The notes below the pieces were generated by a model. It was given only the letters and a program-made list of their open reading frames with translations, did no database searches and was not told where the DNA came from. From the NCBI GenBank assembly GCA_964432825.1, contig CAYSOX010000004.1:1-64000 (forward strand): a DNA stretch of 64,000 nucleotides, read 5' to 3'. Positions 63,401-64,000 of the stretch are shown one piece after another (the stretch's first letter is position 1; each line of letters starts with the position of its first letter). The translations under genes were made by a program, and so were the position numbers. The stretch comes from UMGS1908 sp964432825 (GTDB lineage Bacteria; Bacillota; Clostridia; Christensenellales; UBA1242).

Positions 63401-64000
63401 TCGGTTGTAGTTTCTACTGAAGAATTTGCTAAAACATATAATTTAATTGTGATAGAAGTACGGATATAGGTCACATATGCAAGTGCTTTGATGGTGCCCT
63501 CATCTGTTGTTATGTTAACTTCGGTAACAAATCTTGGTGTGCTAGCAATATTAATTTCATCTATATTTGCATAATCTATTGCATACATACCGTTGATTAA
63601 ATAACTGGTGCTTGTGGTTCCGTTATCTGAAGTGGTTTCCAAAACAATTGTGGATAGACTTCCGTCAGTTTCTTGGTAAACATAGGTAAGTTTGCTTTTA
63701 ACTAGTGTGTCAACTGCTGGTGCCGTATTGCTCATATCATAATAAGAATTTTGTGATAGTGGGTTGAAGAAAGTGTTGATTGCAATTTCTGATGAGATAC
63801 TGCCGTTGACTTTGATATTATCATTAATTTTTGAAATTAAATTATTTAGTTCGGATGACGACTTTCCTTTATTTTCATAAATTAAACTATTTATTCCTGT
63901 GCCGGTGGTGTAATTATTTTTAATGTCTACGGAGTCGTCGCTCTTTTCAAATAATATTATCTTATTTTCAGTATTTATATATTGGGTGTAAGTATCGTCT
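30445..64000 (-). CDS. Giant surface protein, at least 11,184 aa, 5' end outside window
   Basis: One open frame runs from the TAA at 30447-30445 to the right edge. The ATG at 63735 is only the first Met in view; I read 88 further sense codons to 63999 with no stop, so the true start is outside. At about 110 Da per residue it exceeds 1.2 MDa. The chain is hydrophilic, rich in Tyr, Ser, Thr, Asn and Asp, poor in Cys, and looks mostly beta-stranded, with more helical parts at about 31-35 kb and 50-52 kb. A cluster of G-x-x-F-x-G-W/F-Y motifs (41.6-50.0 kb) resembles divergent InlB B-repeats (Listeria-Bacteroides repeat type). Two Pro/Glu/Thr linkers occur at about 39,845-39,925 and 34,150-34,200. 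The C-terminus has three membrane spans and a 50-residue basic end, with no LPXTG. No catalytic motif was found. Probably a cell-surface adhesin or fibre; function unproven. Confidence 0.85.
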   Translation of the reverse strand, partial: DDTYTQYINTENKIILFEKSDDSVDIKNNYTTGTGINSLIYENKGKSSSELNNLISKINDNIKVNGSISSEIAINTFFNPLSQNSYYDMSNTAPAVDTLVKSKLTYVYQETDGSLSTIVLETTSDNGTTSTSYLINGMYAIDYANIDEINIASTPRFVTEVNITTDEGTIKALAYVTYIRTSITIKLYVLANSSVETTTDGTTTTNTTDYAFSLSNGRYTALAGYLTSLDITKTESSEFNVSNFNNSSNETTKVETILFKEDDSNYKRYKYDSTLGLYVLDKEYIDGKNELNDSNFSCLNLPLLYSSTSTLSFKIGYGGIYALENKTNPSITFTDNTFVSTSSIGKTSFTAKEISISKISYIRGTAQSFEMESSTDNISNYTFNLKDSRGNLVETINAFKFRGTDEYVTFNSSLTKVTEHNVSIKNTADLTEGSNKTETDSVFKNTLPDENTVISIFDKDSSCSHKGNWILEGVTFSTTATNSSTSIICYVYPSDLKANSVNLTFSFNGETYTTTLYKTTRLESGKTQKAITTADGKALNFFDCENGNADEFGTDTGLETGHRYFVYNTTLKTLPTDLKDRNQTSLLSSYIADTNSSFYYQIILDENATIVGFRKLSGVKTTTLDGDSNQQVILLKNGVAQFTYDYFILDGNVSVTDTASSVSLSVDNSLCTEITRNIYLYYDLETVKFRTKIGSEFVTRSYSFFTSVIGETSDGSDIIYFGQISNFADRLFKLNETSQNSLANRNFTNFEELAAALNISAYDVDNDNDGKSIIKGDTLLAVGKAIQYLFNSFENNNSDIYLNYNSTLSHIYRFYRLMGAKIDPAYYYYFKPVEVSNGISAYITQEKVNANESILETVYFYKGSNGENIEFNGHVYSEKDYSSAKIIQTLVSYNNDGTTNTYYIAKESTGEIGLYAKLDSTTGTLSGKIEDIRLSLSTSGNIFGTQNAVIRESDGSFTNVEYTTYFIITGADNGKLCYAVNDGTSTRYYSSIEELVYNENANDPSAETKYTEVIHQDGSYYDASTISVDHYEYSLDGGKTYHIAYFDGTDYYSDLHAEYKAIINGNEITVYRDADGNYYKSRTAWGYQQKLDSELIDLVKIGNDYYTASELDYYLLQTTESGKDVVIYNNRTYSKSAQYITTQINMLLNPALDYRTFSDDILFASPYTIYNMARYNGRTFIAGVGTASKGGSHFYSFDLDADDDTTEYFNYRIYLMNNIIYISFADVTVTDSNLNTLITENKLLPLNELVEGKEIIIALYDETGARKTDDDNNLVSTTFKVTKEFLDAISTSGQRVDLVDGEEVTIDILNDQNYPYISNVLCVFEADKIGIWNDTIDKVTPSLVSDGIEYGNYTKIHKVNGNYYQTLINTYRLTDDQLSEIPASYTIYYQLCDVNVNNNTVSLIEKFNSVSDLINSINRLVSEGKTPDYIYSLVELAEYDLPSGLTASVLATVKDNQPVKQYLNPVDAKYIQYAYSSKVGHGLTEGVNLKVNYTLTNLVIDASTSVIDSVEVNGNTLTTTYNDGTKVIRTINANSYHLIDLITINGKKLGDLASTGKAEIKTYYDYTALHKLSYAEVQSILPILSNELALTENDVTDKVVYSSDGTARGLDGSLTETYKFVDPITNITYFNLEKAPNDNITANIYKYNKLGLLEKVEEAYPSSFAYRFKFDDNLNIYNYISTSGDYLYYTTFDASDGVDVANGYILSSGFSNGTQLVYDYSSLVQLIYLDTSTGTEYTAHYFANDGTTIHNASLQTGVNFNTIYYGLVDGKRTALTGVVNSRSYSKTTYVRTAYAYETNQKIDILGKSIMTATEPIIYPSFYSSDVNAEVENGFITDWSNYYTIDYTTAKTSKYGLPGVTVLDGAPYPNTVISFSVRHLQDDNQNITLGLRIEPVYSVELGGIITDISGSNLATPDATYAFKDTETNIDQNKYPDQIIAVTDKTSYEPLYGSYPYSLANSSIYSPVYLTPNGTLASNSLTLMNFEHKMITSMDIAEILTYALVDNSGNAVDSTLTDRNSMSNFLVYDESLVLLRDTTQTTSTIGSGMNVHEQSTKSDNFRIKIDGRYYYYTIGENYDPNEYTTYDQLSANKYSYYLHYATPLESIPANANVYDYTKVNLSAQLDSGTITSVYFEKVKLKTPAEDTIVSPEGYPYYVYTTAVADNFQPYAFSSDWIDNSSKDEANSLRSRLYADYYMDGNTNNTEHYTRLTRSHYVYNAITDCFHEIVYSSTNAPCYKYNYNWWTSSYTEISNAGTLDVHTYNVRPDGSILLTSECNTEAICGALENLDKNSVIEYGTLVISGITSCYRTGIGEKVSDKAKDYEGLYAGFPYSIKNAMLATSNFFTVGSEQVIFVTNPNIVIEEGDTSVVYRFKEWGAYTRYNSEILYKAGDIDIQGRNNSTFTFSSDQAKYYVFLPIYERVFSLTTSTITTDGVKSNGGVITTYYTDGSRVKADTETIADNTDDIHFIEYISSGEIELTDGSGKTELTYDYDKMTIENYVFTTEYQYFADTSVGTATNNMSAFFVDSYTNGALNAGTKATDTNVPYMVEQEIGNSNLSIGYVNKVTGLNTEVYNIPGVNYGVIKAGTQSRYAYYLYSLTTSADGKREIYPINFSNGRYYFVLDQNGNYINGQESYYYQVTKDKPKSQSNNTPYKNIEGYNFTYNTNGAIPYALKSEDSILAPTIDTNGEFKASYNTLQSGRQTFVYYLNIVEYDFEDGYSNAHYKMSTAKQAEHELELAKRTSGIQDIDLISTRFVEQIYNTKKTSSQGSEMLPVILSSIYFDVYKYSIETEKNDNGKVITHHYLSKRQDGIKFARKIVNTATFVPVITGESRTKQWFISADVYHTGIDETYLTQYFDRHTSIKLQANSDDGYRFEGWYFATYNIATGEYVIQKDEFGDDKKISSDDYRGYVDEIKRVEYDEITKQYKIVTGFGANGKPIYQTDINGNPEYVPAGLENLYSGKFLTYMVTANGTIQDVEYKPSTGLFYSTDQKVITQLNGGKIIAIQVYTKSSSSAYYYDFNCTQVVPTTYLKYIDLDNALKNFSTSDLAQYKLSTTEQTFNYNTGNKTTENLGNGSTSFTEYAPKFKFEDGSGKAPSSYILNGDRFVSPINNGSLEIGDKLENGGILNVGKYSISYHTANFNENASFTNSYNYYYEQTVELEDGTTETELHQIGYSLTYTNYSSLITIATKEYQSIDGSMQEVSNLTTSLPLPSSLTLIPIKKASSTETSYLFKINGQLASSVSLTYSIKDANGKDNDCCILTLSCGDENGVTITLTNMDGESFADNNVSIQDQQNLNSILKVGGSAKISKTNYSYVSTQTLFTRLGIIYNDLDLTNASGYELKTDLKYTLSAQKVDYNTENGGYYYEICFYNEVMNPFTTSNAGYKITQKAETSNEVVITAYSDVGLIKISDIAVSSDIDESTGSFKSLYTKDRQLLTYGVEDYITFLVGEENGLTVGSYYILDENGNYVETESVRTLYYCKKDEKLYYFGFSEPANYAMFTLPTAEILGETSKEDSASNGNCYQLKAFINSDTEVYMHQGKLYRERRQGLYEIDEYGNLLINGIAENVCIIAKFVESYNSLIFTDTGNSSGITIDSIYYANYADNSNAYVTDNEGYLVNKSDAKTIDFGNLLSAYKVGTDAITYITRTIKGSTYYVYTAESVDGSSYFIYSPVNLSDGTSTTNDLLNSSSNHYSRANSTSFDKGRTYDSANISDLSLNESTISQLQSSEYLKNITLADGKTKAYTTNVNDYTQSMVKKYGYPITSKGINNPINGTSLTVSLLDGKNISGSRIPLTYVNRGIYVDSNTSLFVTVKVNSKFKLNASYTTNPYYTLNALMYPTDEFIDENKLNENEAGKRYYEEFYYLFAVTFNRDSLNEYAEYMTQISRGISMMFDTTTANTDTFETLLAQNEQNGLEALKNLSVNPNGSYKGVKGETYYEFIQPSNYTIEKLAGTNHYYSKLSGSFMTKTYSLNTTNYTLYILANDLKDNKTTTLSGFDYNTANTSTTAHYTLAGTPIYIKVTQGGRDLSTFRNYLQSAYDFAFDPDNYTRVECDSQIFVTGSSSRATSSIIISDVELQKYAKYYAQLKDISENLLDGTPLASIKAELEVLHINDLYSKYTTNELLKSTNRVSIDSYIKDSNLSSANGVFYNFNKSFADLISSKDNNGNPSYDKSLATDYLLYAFNSVIKPTSSVANLENMFNYMVNEEKDFLDLLKLLSPSDLATQIEQYAQKSNADLNSLNIGAAYENMYNTAKKFIIIRLAGISAVAFGNMQLTGVSGKDTAVYRFFKLNKDGTRNYLDSPDLPNKYFKYTEGTTYTEETKDRIYYDDSTESVGYKNTTTLDGKTVYTLDTLSYYKGSNTTENTFAKILSLSKDRWSELNKIATIYEKIAKIFKVSPKKLQEFTATDFNNAFRTLTSNELLLCFKNIYTGANYTSSEALGYFNYLTEMYSRYSKANNAITSTLEENYTTSGQLNILRFSSILVYSLDLQHELLNFNSQTGKYENLSSVITEGEDEVNFTKIEEFFAGLGQNDVTVLSIPTTIDKNLLAKYYKLYGANKEHLGQEEFSMLTDEIYTEYLKLVELYASNFDELSYFNTSKIRNAYYSATSQYRQMIISADTIFTARAKLLANVGDSAKRDALNVQNTSTDYYTVVTLSDGSDYNVRFAGWYYANKSNLEEITTSFENMTQVGSGEYSPLIAMQNNQSLIALYRTFEWWSITYNPNESQISLSISHDCFGNPLSRTTNADGTVTIAGYLDTGTTVDITLTPLGGKAYQKVVAGFIENIQKYFTEFTNQDHFAKLEQVALTIQNKTDDIQSENVISTRTLRYRVAGTNNNLTNFYTEDVTSSQFVKQNSNIVLTFEEYRNSSISKGTENDLYIITEDAQLVAFKISNTLTSRLNNDTQKDVLSDLFKYHISYEKDGVLKSFTLNEYYKFEGNAIDEFGQLMQVNKSTDYEYDVDLGSIFTLYIFGYFKAGTTVSISAEAVSGTTNSSYLDGWYIDGNEDKAVQDEHGASLKLLDDQTAHVFEATYDTGASSLQVNVTIVNGDYDYTQKSLNPTAFTTLSATQKALIQELFNAISSSTNGLALNYGENGRRIEGSVPVQDPGSTIMLANTALVKDLGSLTTKGLTILNHTLENNGFTTLNFNMRSIFTLSTPEYVISDTTLEDGSVETKIFKFVGWYTVNPATGKTVKVSSNSVYDAGRHLEGRIDAVYELLTDTTLGSVLEYTTTDSESGEQISVIDNENTLGLNSLGYLVVSSASTGENINNVPESINSRYDYTYNRLPLGSYFNLEASAPAGYKVIGLQYSYITTNASETENVLEQKYTYHNGSTTAFNVQLTQNADGSLTLKVYHIDNKGRKVDISPSLEEGCSLTKLVSINAIFAESPSINLTYTLHSREFYNEVAFAGSTDINNLRDSSNGEAIKSNKKFNVLSMSYTDEATKYKQTYSGFVKYDFTMGEDYAPTTLITPISNRKNYITISNPILLISDTNPDSTLVEANTRFVGWYINNTLISTNKFDELQIMLDYTLTTEKKITVIVKNQYGEKSEPITLDWTTDINIDMRYSNEDSTAIEPIVSEGANGFSVIQVIGDTKFDPSKLTAPSETEDQKQELYDSETGEPLINEETGEQQIATIPSLKNQLLQKYGKFNANLSVEFNGTTSYVPEYYFTTTGAVGTESDLTAKTTGDYYIYGIYSAVKTTITNENGEVETFYSLEKLDADSEFTLTTSSIKVSHFAPKTYYIVYKPIEVAGDDYAVNFGVITTHNGEIQDTSKLNSSNVFITLDTDNNTSFTTASLYASADYTRFKQIHDGDRNYVVYQMGGRNIQTEELSIGQATFHKDPTEVNGNIVTGSNVKFSVDNTKNFLGFYQNGILISRDSEVSVAVADGDIIEARYYSAIRNFKLKSLINDGIYNTSIAPSISEVEGKPKQIVAVVENGYGSTRGLNVYSTSDSEISLIEAYGKGSTLLLTAPRELQSTANPTDIYYLDGFYYKTRNGLTRLTTTTLTERPSNEVEFKIETLPEGVTDIYVLYNKTSRVTVTIQTDGIDDLLPNGFVDISHAFGSYDLIQREENFTISTLNSSNYSLSILHTYYENGNKVTALHTPTATITTRYEADGTPRITKELTGATKKENDGTNFNYSATIRIVEGENEVKYILTNLNSVNINTYFSYYDTITTTPSPSIINGKTVLEATPTIRVQNSQGQSETLKFVGWYKVEFDENNIAKDEILVAYDNSLTISTQNFSEGETLTLIKKYDDVGNNNLSPSESRIYANIYNKDGSFVTVDDTDDTPAEDSLLQGLSLTFDEAGTTCTLDATEYLKRAENDGLAFVGFYKNSILLSTASTFSYTVSKNVAQVIEARFTRANVEVFVSQNENTSLSTTFTLLSTRTPLIKNGAQTEANAYGYVYSNQDLTISATLPKGYILSETNTSLKVGGTEYAGENLFRIINNEKGSTSATIVIPYTTLSKIIEEKPQGVSLEVIVGFETYKFEHEDISISFGDFTSGSLTLDTDYKEISETFTIDEENDFTISQRYRLLDYIINLTPEEIVDEDFSYNVYYYYYNPYVQSQTNEVVNSEDGTKYDSRTNEKTYTFTDGETTSTRASSPLVLTQQMMSEGQNSLTIVLPYGSVVYSFTQVLKKNNHNYGKFLSRVYTLEKDGESETNKDINPIYTTEQQMVTLTTEHFKIYTDNENSSNLNFDKYYHVYTRITDDPRYEDMRFYSSEIYLSELEDIRTTNYLALYLNGLITYQEYRENIQKHEHSKLVSYGKPLSTEDPYASYYLSIFGDANEFVETKKTSDDSPAYNPENFKTAVDENSGTILRTLGGGTYFDKNAYSTDKETVKALGKYYVYASNGYIITSVKFVPIKQIALYGEDNAKTEEASFTYTLQDKEAESLAGKNKLNGVELNTETATDTFLCFENVSADYFIYVTLKEVFSVETQIVLDGNVLSTDNESILNAGSSVKFQLNFNNYEPTVTEVEFKEGLESLIYANKKDFQFDQSLTEDWYNISGDITSSYRLTNITISTKNVQTATFYLKDYVSIYELTQAVYNYSLTEDGKFKYNTVIALNYASSSDRGLIKLEEIKTTNVGVLESEFGRSQTAMSETLKTKLETANLLPTINEYSIGSINSLVQITAYEVEGYKFIGFYDQNENLYSSSLVTTAKLENVQNLTAMYEPDYNVVILNFSKLNAIAGYPVKILVSGTGYTFMTKAFVLKQNGLRTETNAGIENISTIPSSDRTMGIKVVENPSICLGDDLSKLNSIGKYDGRGLIVLYIPKSVESPQVTVTVDSVNYDQVINKSIGVNGNISYIDVSDTDPTNGLTITTDRNNAKQDAGSPIYAIFDNKMTDNRSNTYTFNLSDDTQNTFGTLFRKLYRTEITIVGSTDLISEYGKDGKEVVVKYLTTSGLNGSTSLNSTNPKDMIIGVTTEEGELVSMWIELDGTHLDDFYGWHFLTQRNSTPHNSLDLSLMNNLNIDYVEVGLPDENTLSYNGKKYNYIGAIQVLSINQSVNAYLSELTDELLLSYKDGGTVRYFELNSKKIEEIDASEVKTIRTSFYLQDSEYLLDLTHITFAVDSENSYSISLSYTDGTYILTIKDDNKVTAIETHSFTNLTEFNNLTIGEKVFAGLDLTSNTFEKIVNTTKELVENLINHTTRFGVVDIKALQTAIDELQTTVSGNNFVPAITSLEEIASYLIYSAKVNRLTTSTLTLRSLAQSEVTNTELESIVSKIQNSLTSGKINVDVLTSNFEVIDIELKPDNSIAEYVSFYKDSNLEYNFDQNFSSTISACLKTINGEADFTDYGNSFKLFGNYLANSNDENWNNINWEKLASILTHATDNTTYVTAPSADTMYFADITGYFNNRTTKQLTLVWGNDLANVSLTPLGEKNQPITDKSLVNLFTTPTFGYNQPTTLVTKPVQLYENGELVIKEIEVEEIKNITPKTNATGVIAMTYSQNLLDNAISFVAFGYFKQGTILSIATRGVLNTSGASYYGHTNTIVSGIDQISQTVTKYELDDAEEEIEITPLAETETPEETETPEEGENPEGGEAETPKLPLTMKEVPTTIVSTSTKKLDILKTYYVFFGNYSTSTSTFYKTEDTSEANIEHILNVRTIFGINVDDGAYAINRDAVTVSEIDFTNYRVFLEQLGNLADLGFVEEFKASKLTAEQEAEIKDGTLEKDPYLAVYAPFSAIFIDLKACNTYIAYAKGNKSYSDAESELQNLLVAGEIDESNASLEKILNKLKTIQTLAYRYSLDLNSTLDYGYNFINEATSNEPQTTFIASLSTSSSSTYTSGDQMLVTAPQKNGYYFKGIRVIYRLTDSPSLQLSLQSVNSRNNTSFNASNSIFFDATAPNGTNWIKNADNSYSLYLDISGNNRSSLVIIALYEDILSPVEINLKEYNSSRYLVEETGEYIETSNIFYKTSNDDWKPAYVNDANGKFYSSIKYEDDKVINSSDLYAKIIVDEIESYKKVTFAPYTDEESYSGYIRGSRLTGASTPLALTSVNYPYAEFAGWLFTNEQSETDLKTGDTQQTAEINGKTYYMYKLNTGKKDATSSFHYSLNSDNSNYLYRTENLENNTPITNHHTYFKDGKLFYAYKYSLSKLQNRYDSTTASGILEDMNIYLQNKLFNTPLDVFYINASLDEISTYFSNGAISDDARTKGLEIGTISSTGELVTIPLLADNTNDVYFTGVFGIGTYRGETVNKLNQIVEYTDESTTAQNVFYSTSPLTEQSSYADRTFYTYINGEFVNVRNILKEKYTLQTGVGKDVYVYNDFLEDLTPILRDSVSVKYTQSSLTYEYDSLTYYMYSFGNTFENILETVVEEYNDNVDELNQGRDDANKVQVIELSDLIEKLKVVLKDSDYLEDILNANDSFTFNDSQIEELMQSEYFFSLASSKNSIDLIETGGYLIYNGHFVDIWFAISYAFDEFINELSHPTSDAFIAELQSYMQKASKQIQTTTFSYTNISDGSIYLSGADKYTTAQNYLTSITDKLNSGEYSSITNDKIIGNAKDSDHIDEYQNILPYVAYKIGSTTPVTENVKFLNITNDTHLTFAYGNDTISGNLPDNNDNYSLSSIREFLVSVISAEQTYSVAHKYLQIGSKSTFADNTTYFVHTSNGAFGYNYVVYQNGYATYIITTTSEGLTYEIKYKTDTPITITQIKNAPSFKTLLQGSTSSPVSTFVQDYTYQTTQDYSKVTVAQAGKLESGKVQGYFMYAQDKAFTTLSAKLKGKTTLNAYFRPASYILEIVINETDQTYDALNGVVDEYISFKDDLLEFDETANDGNGEYKNVGVEPNNDLGKHYFELDSTKQKIQTYELKDGVFQESDSISVDEIKSFIYDINGNLINSYNSIYAVASATNETYTNLSATPSSAYIYAGGMYFNGANSARNDSEFYKLATYRSSKYEQTYVFCKVLSQQVEQDEENGLHFVYDYKTKEAHHPFSNASDNSVYVMLFNGDTNYNGRQYKIVKLTADAFNSYTLKSSVSDVNEYVNADGSINSDRIQVNTSDSSKFQMDFIKEIDNAITSITADTIGQGIQGGKTNFYIRAKVTATPSSGFPAIQILLNAGTDYTDGLQRNSALFYAGYSKPEGFAKIDETKFAYGNYKAFNNVIVPDEYGNVTSSAYDVIVNVGFTVRAIALEIELNADGETSSNTGFLDKSTYEKETNKYSVETVSDLLNTLINYAKNDEMDKYNELSNYLSNMFSTYNIYKFKGANAYLSQIDEFQNILSAGSGSNLDAVGENSGDNAKKAFNNLLNNYNVLDQNKLLERMNKNMERDRNNPDTTLGKLFIAYKNGLDIPSEDITPPKDDDSSDYITLLNETLTNWRSNAAACYTDKDGKAPEPSDESNYPGAYRYYQLLEEIDYIFNDLDSQNNILDLPKNTLGIINIPRISVEVTKLYTENETQMMELSVNYGENTEVINTANLPLSLIVDTPAVPTPTPTPGKTEEELQEEDYNTFQTFLLKLSAENSKKEQYEELCTYYYLTSALELYIESQTQCAFYNKSGEYSPDQKYAQFDKNKGYYVYTDEFNDKINGYLAVLSVQDYLNNFSSYYNAVLYNIITAYANYKSDTSDTRAYKTYKNELMAAYLAYGLVFNDNTFTSGTIVFFDPSTYGTEDDVHTTIQEVLGLTYDQLRTQNYETLGRYVNAYSDALQDSNNSIALKDMNGSPVTIGFSVIDLVKSVATYSYIESPDEKLHTAVLEYTYFYYDLQTLGFTVSKTENPFINKPAGSGVVQDNFINLNGYINTYTAKWSELFKDWLDPNEDSNVNYIGGDKNLKYIDSDGTIKEDETNDIHLKFEKQSSDLDFMNYFSAGFKELLSQFEISNKNNGNGSYEMYLDFTSLLSDNYKVNTKNNIANNTLTYFFENLTNPIQNGSVENNTALSYISIKNHNTDVDLTSYVGSSYYNQPERSCLKYWPLMLYATQYYSNNRSLASNLLDYYHLAPAIGFTDMDNMWGKAFECSFSQTRGLEDHEYIEYYGLSENSNKYQDILNILNGQGAEYIGQIVEIKELQGAQKIAFKVFTRIAIDEKIGTPASPNYTDADILKTPFAQEETTYFFQRAKLSTGAGISIYNSGTTTDDLFKTLTSTDIQTALLNLPELYYYMDIANTEYAITNLSFNAFTNDYNNIDKYTIAINEIIKKCDNLEMLTGAIEHCLEQNKLWWDHDLYAYDRSITPGKWDIDNWGEDDDKIMITDPNTLLAVLLGNFVNGYSGKADNFYSDGGAFNAQYVEYSLTDRSGNSIDKAYGEIFKNYKIDDKTRAEWQELVQTKLTTYVLSAFELLQCDLSANYNDFIITDIQIKEQVELGEYSNYQSEEYKNVEGLKEQYDALAEADVNLVYAGVDGNEDISAGPMGYYYTQNISSDYYVNTNNSINKKDVKVTQNSINTHFTLTQSGGESLSDYLSSMEMSSWYGYFFPYLSNTSARGANYYSTGDQNAATRFTSTRYGMNEFDSYSLTIKSYIAITKDIKDQDGEKALFNFSTGSAKLVNKIILNNTDNGLTSQETRTVGNRDVPDNRIALRQVQILVDGKPFVTESQVDEIIDREKLVNKIITIVMVVIIIVAAIAIAVISHGAFTSVSAALVKWAAVLGTGVLSTIVASAVLVFTIGSQLKSFVNKLGTVLKIVFGALTLCTLAKMFLPNYCANELATRFIEGNRTSPATVVRTPKKITSTISGYTTNLD
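30570..30860 (-). other. C-terminal three-span membrane anchor of the giant protein
   Basis: Read from the N-side, three hydrophobic segments follow one another: IITIVMVVIIIVAAIAIAVI (about 30780-30850), AAVLGTGVLSTIVASAVLVF (about 30680-30745) and IVFGALTLCTLAKMFL (about 30575-30630). The stretch before them, ending IDREKLVNK, is the last of the large outer part. This replaces the sortase signal expected for a wall-linked Gram-positive adhesin. Confidence 0.75.
34150..34200 (-). other. Pro/Thr linker in the giant protein
   Basis: The encoded VDTPAVPTPTPTPGKTEEEL is an extended hinge. It separates the strand-rich upstream part from a more helical region with many Tyr and Leu residues that leads to the membrane anchor. 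Confidence 0.7.
39845..39925 (-). other. Pro/Glu/Thr linker in the giant protein
   Basis: The encoded run of ETPEE-like units, then EGENPEGGEAETPK, closely matches in style the linker in the 2,997-aa protein at 15,031-15,140. Both are likely stiff, extended, acidic spacers between folded parts. Confidence 0.7.
41630..50000 (-). other. Cluster of divergent InlB B-repeat-like motifs
   Basis: Going down the minus strand, the motif hydrophobic-x-G-W/F-Y recurs near 49984 (RFAGWYYA), 48981 (YLDGWYID), 48447 (KFVGWYTV), 47463 (RFVGWYIN), 46378 (NFLGFYQN), 46020 (YLDGFYYK), 45345 (KFVGWYKV), 44983 (AFVGFYKN), 42548 (KFIGFYDQ) and 41636 (DFYGWHFL). Isolated ones occur near 55370 (RFEGWYFA) and 38450 (EFAGWLFT). 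This motif is the signature of Listeria-Bacteroides / InlB B-type repeats. Spacing is uneven, so the modules differ in length. Confidence 0.65.

Noticed and set aside
63733..63735. ATG as the start of the giant protein
   Set aside because: The frame stays open for 88 more codons to the window edge, there is no Shine-Dalgarno site before this ATG, and no signal peptide follows it.

Overview
The window is AT-rich bacterial DNA in the standard genetic code (Trp is TGG; genes end in TAA or TAG). Shine-Dalgarno sites are strong (AAGGAG, AGGAGG). This fits a low-GC Bacillota/Clostridia-type genome, probably an uncultured host-associated lineage; that placement is inferred from composition and protein style, not from a marker gene. 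Gene density is low. The coding genes are separated by intergenic stretches of up to about 1.5 kb, and most of these hold 2- to 3-copy tandem duplications (periods 151, 213, about 21, 132, 66, 134, 61 and 77 bp). I see no tRNA, rRNA, CRISPR array, transposase or phage gene.

Left part (1-8404, + strand). A tandem array of a 151-bp element opens the window; each copy can fold into a GNRA-capped hairpin followed by a compact four-way junction. A consensus-like promoter then leads to a type IIA topoisomerase A subunit (778-3456). Next come a translationally coupled pair, a 96-aa protein of unknown function and a 740-aa protein with a 22-residue leucine-rich repeat array that carries a perfect 330-bp internal duplication. 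A GNAT acetyltransferase and a YcxB-like membrane protein with a charged tail follow.

Middle part (8405-26538, + strand). After a 1.4-kb non-coding region full of repeats comes a series of envelope proteins: a 2,997-aa N-terminally anchored surface protein, a 430-aa anchored beta-rich protein, and a 910-aa protein with an acidic cytoplasmic half, one membrane span and an extracytoplasmic endonuclease/exonuclease/phosphatase-fold domain whose catalytic residues are mostly replaced. A serine hydrolase of the lysophospholipase type and a 331-aa secreted protein end this run.

Right part (27088-64000, - strand). A 903-aa protein combines a signal peptide, a propeller-like region, SH3-like segments, one membrane span and a cytoplasmic 5-residue-period tail. 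Beyond it lies one uninterrupted reading frame of more than 33.5 kb (30445 to the window edge) encoding at least 11,184 residues, about half of the window. It has a cluster of divergent InlB B-repeat-like motifs, two Pro/Glu/Thr linkers and a C-terminal three-span membrane anchor. Its true start lies outside the window.

Taken together, 9.8-64 kb looks like a cell-surface locus: giant beta-rich proteins held in the membrane by hydrophobic segments, not sortase motifs, with smaller anchored partners. A shared function for these genes is inferred from proximity and similar architecture only.
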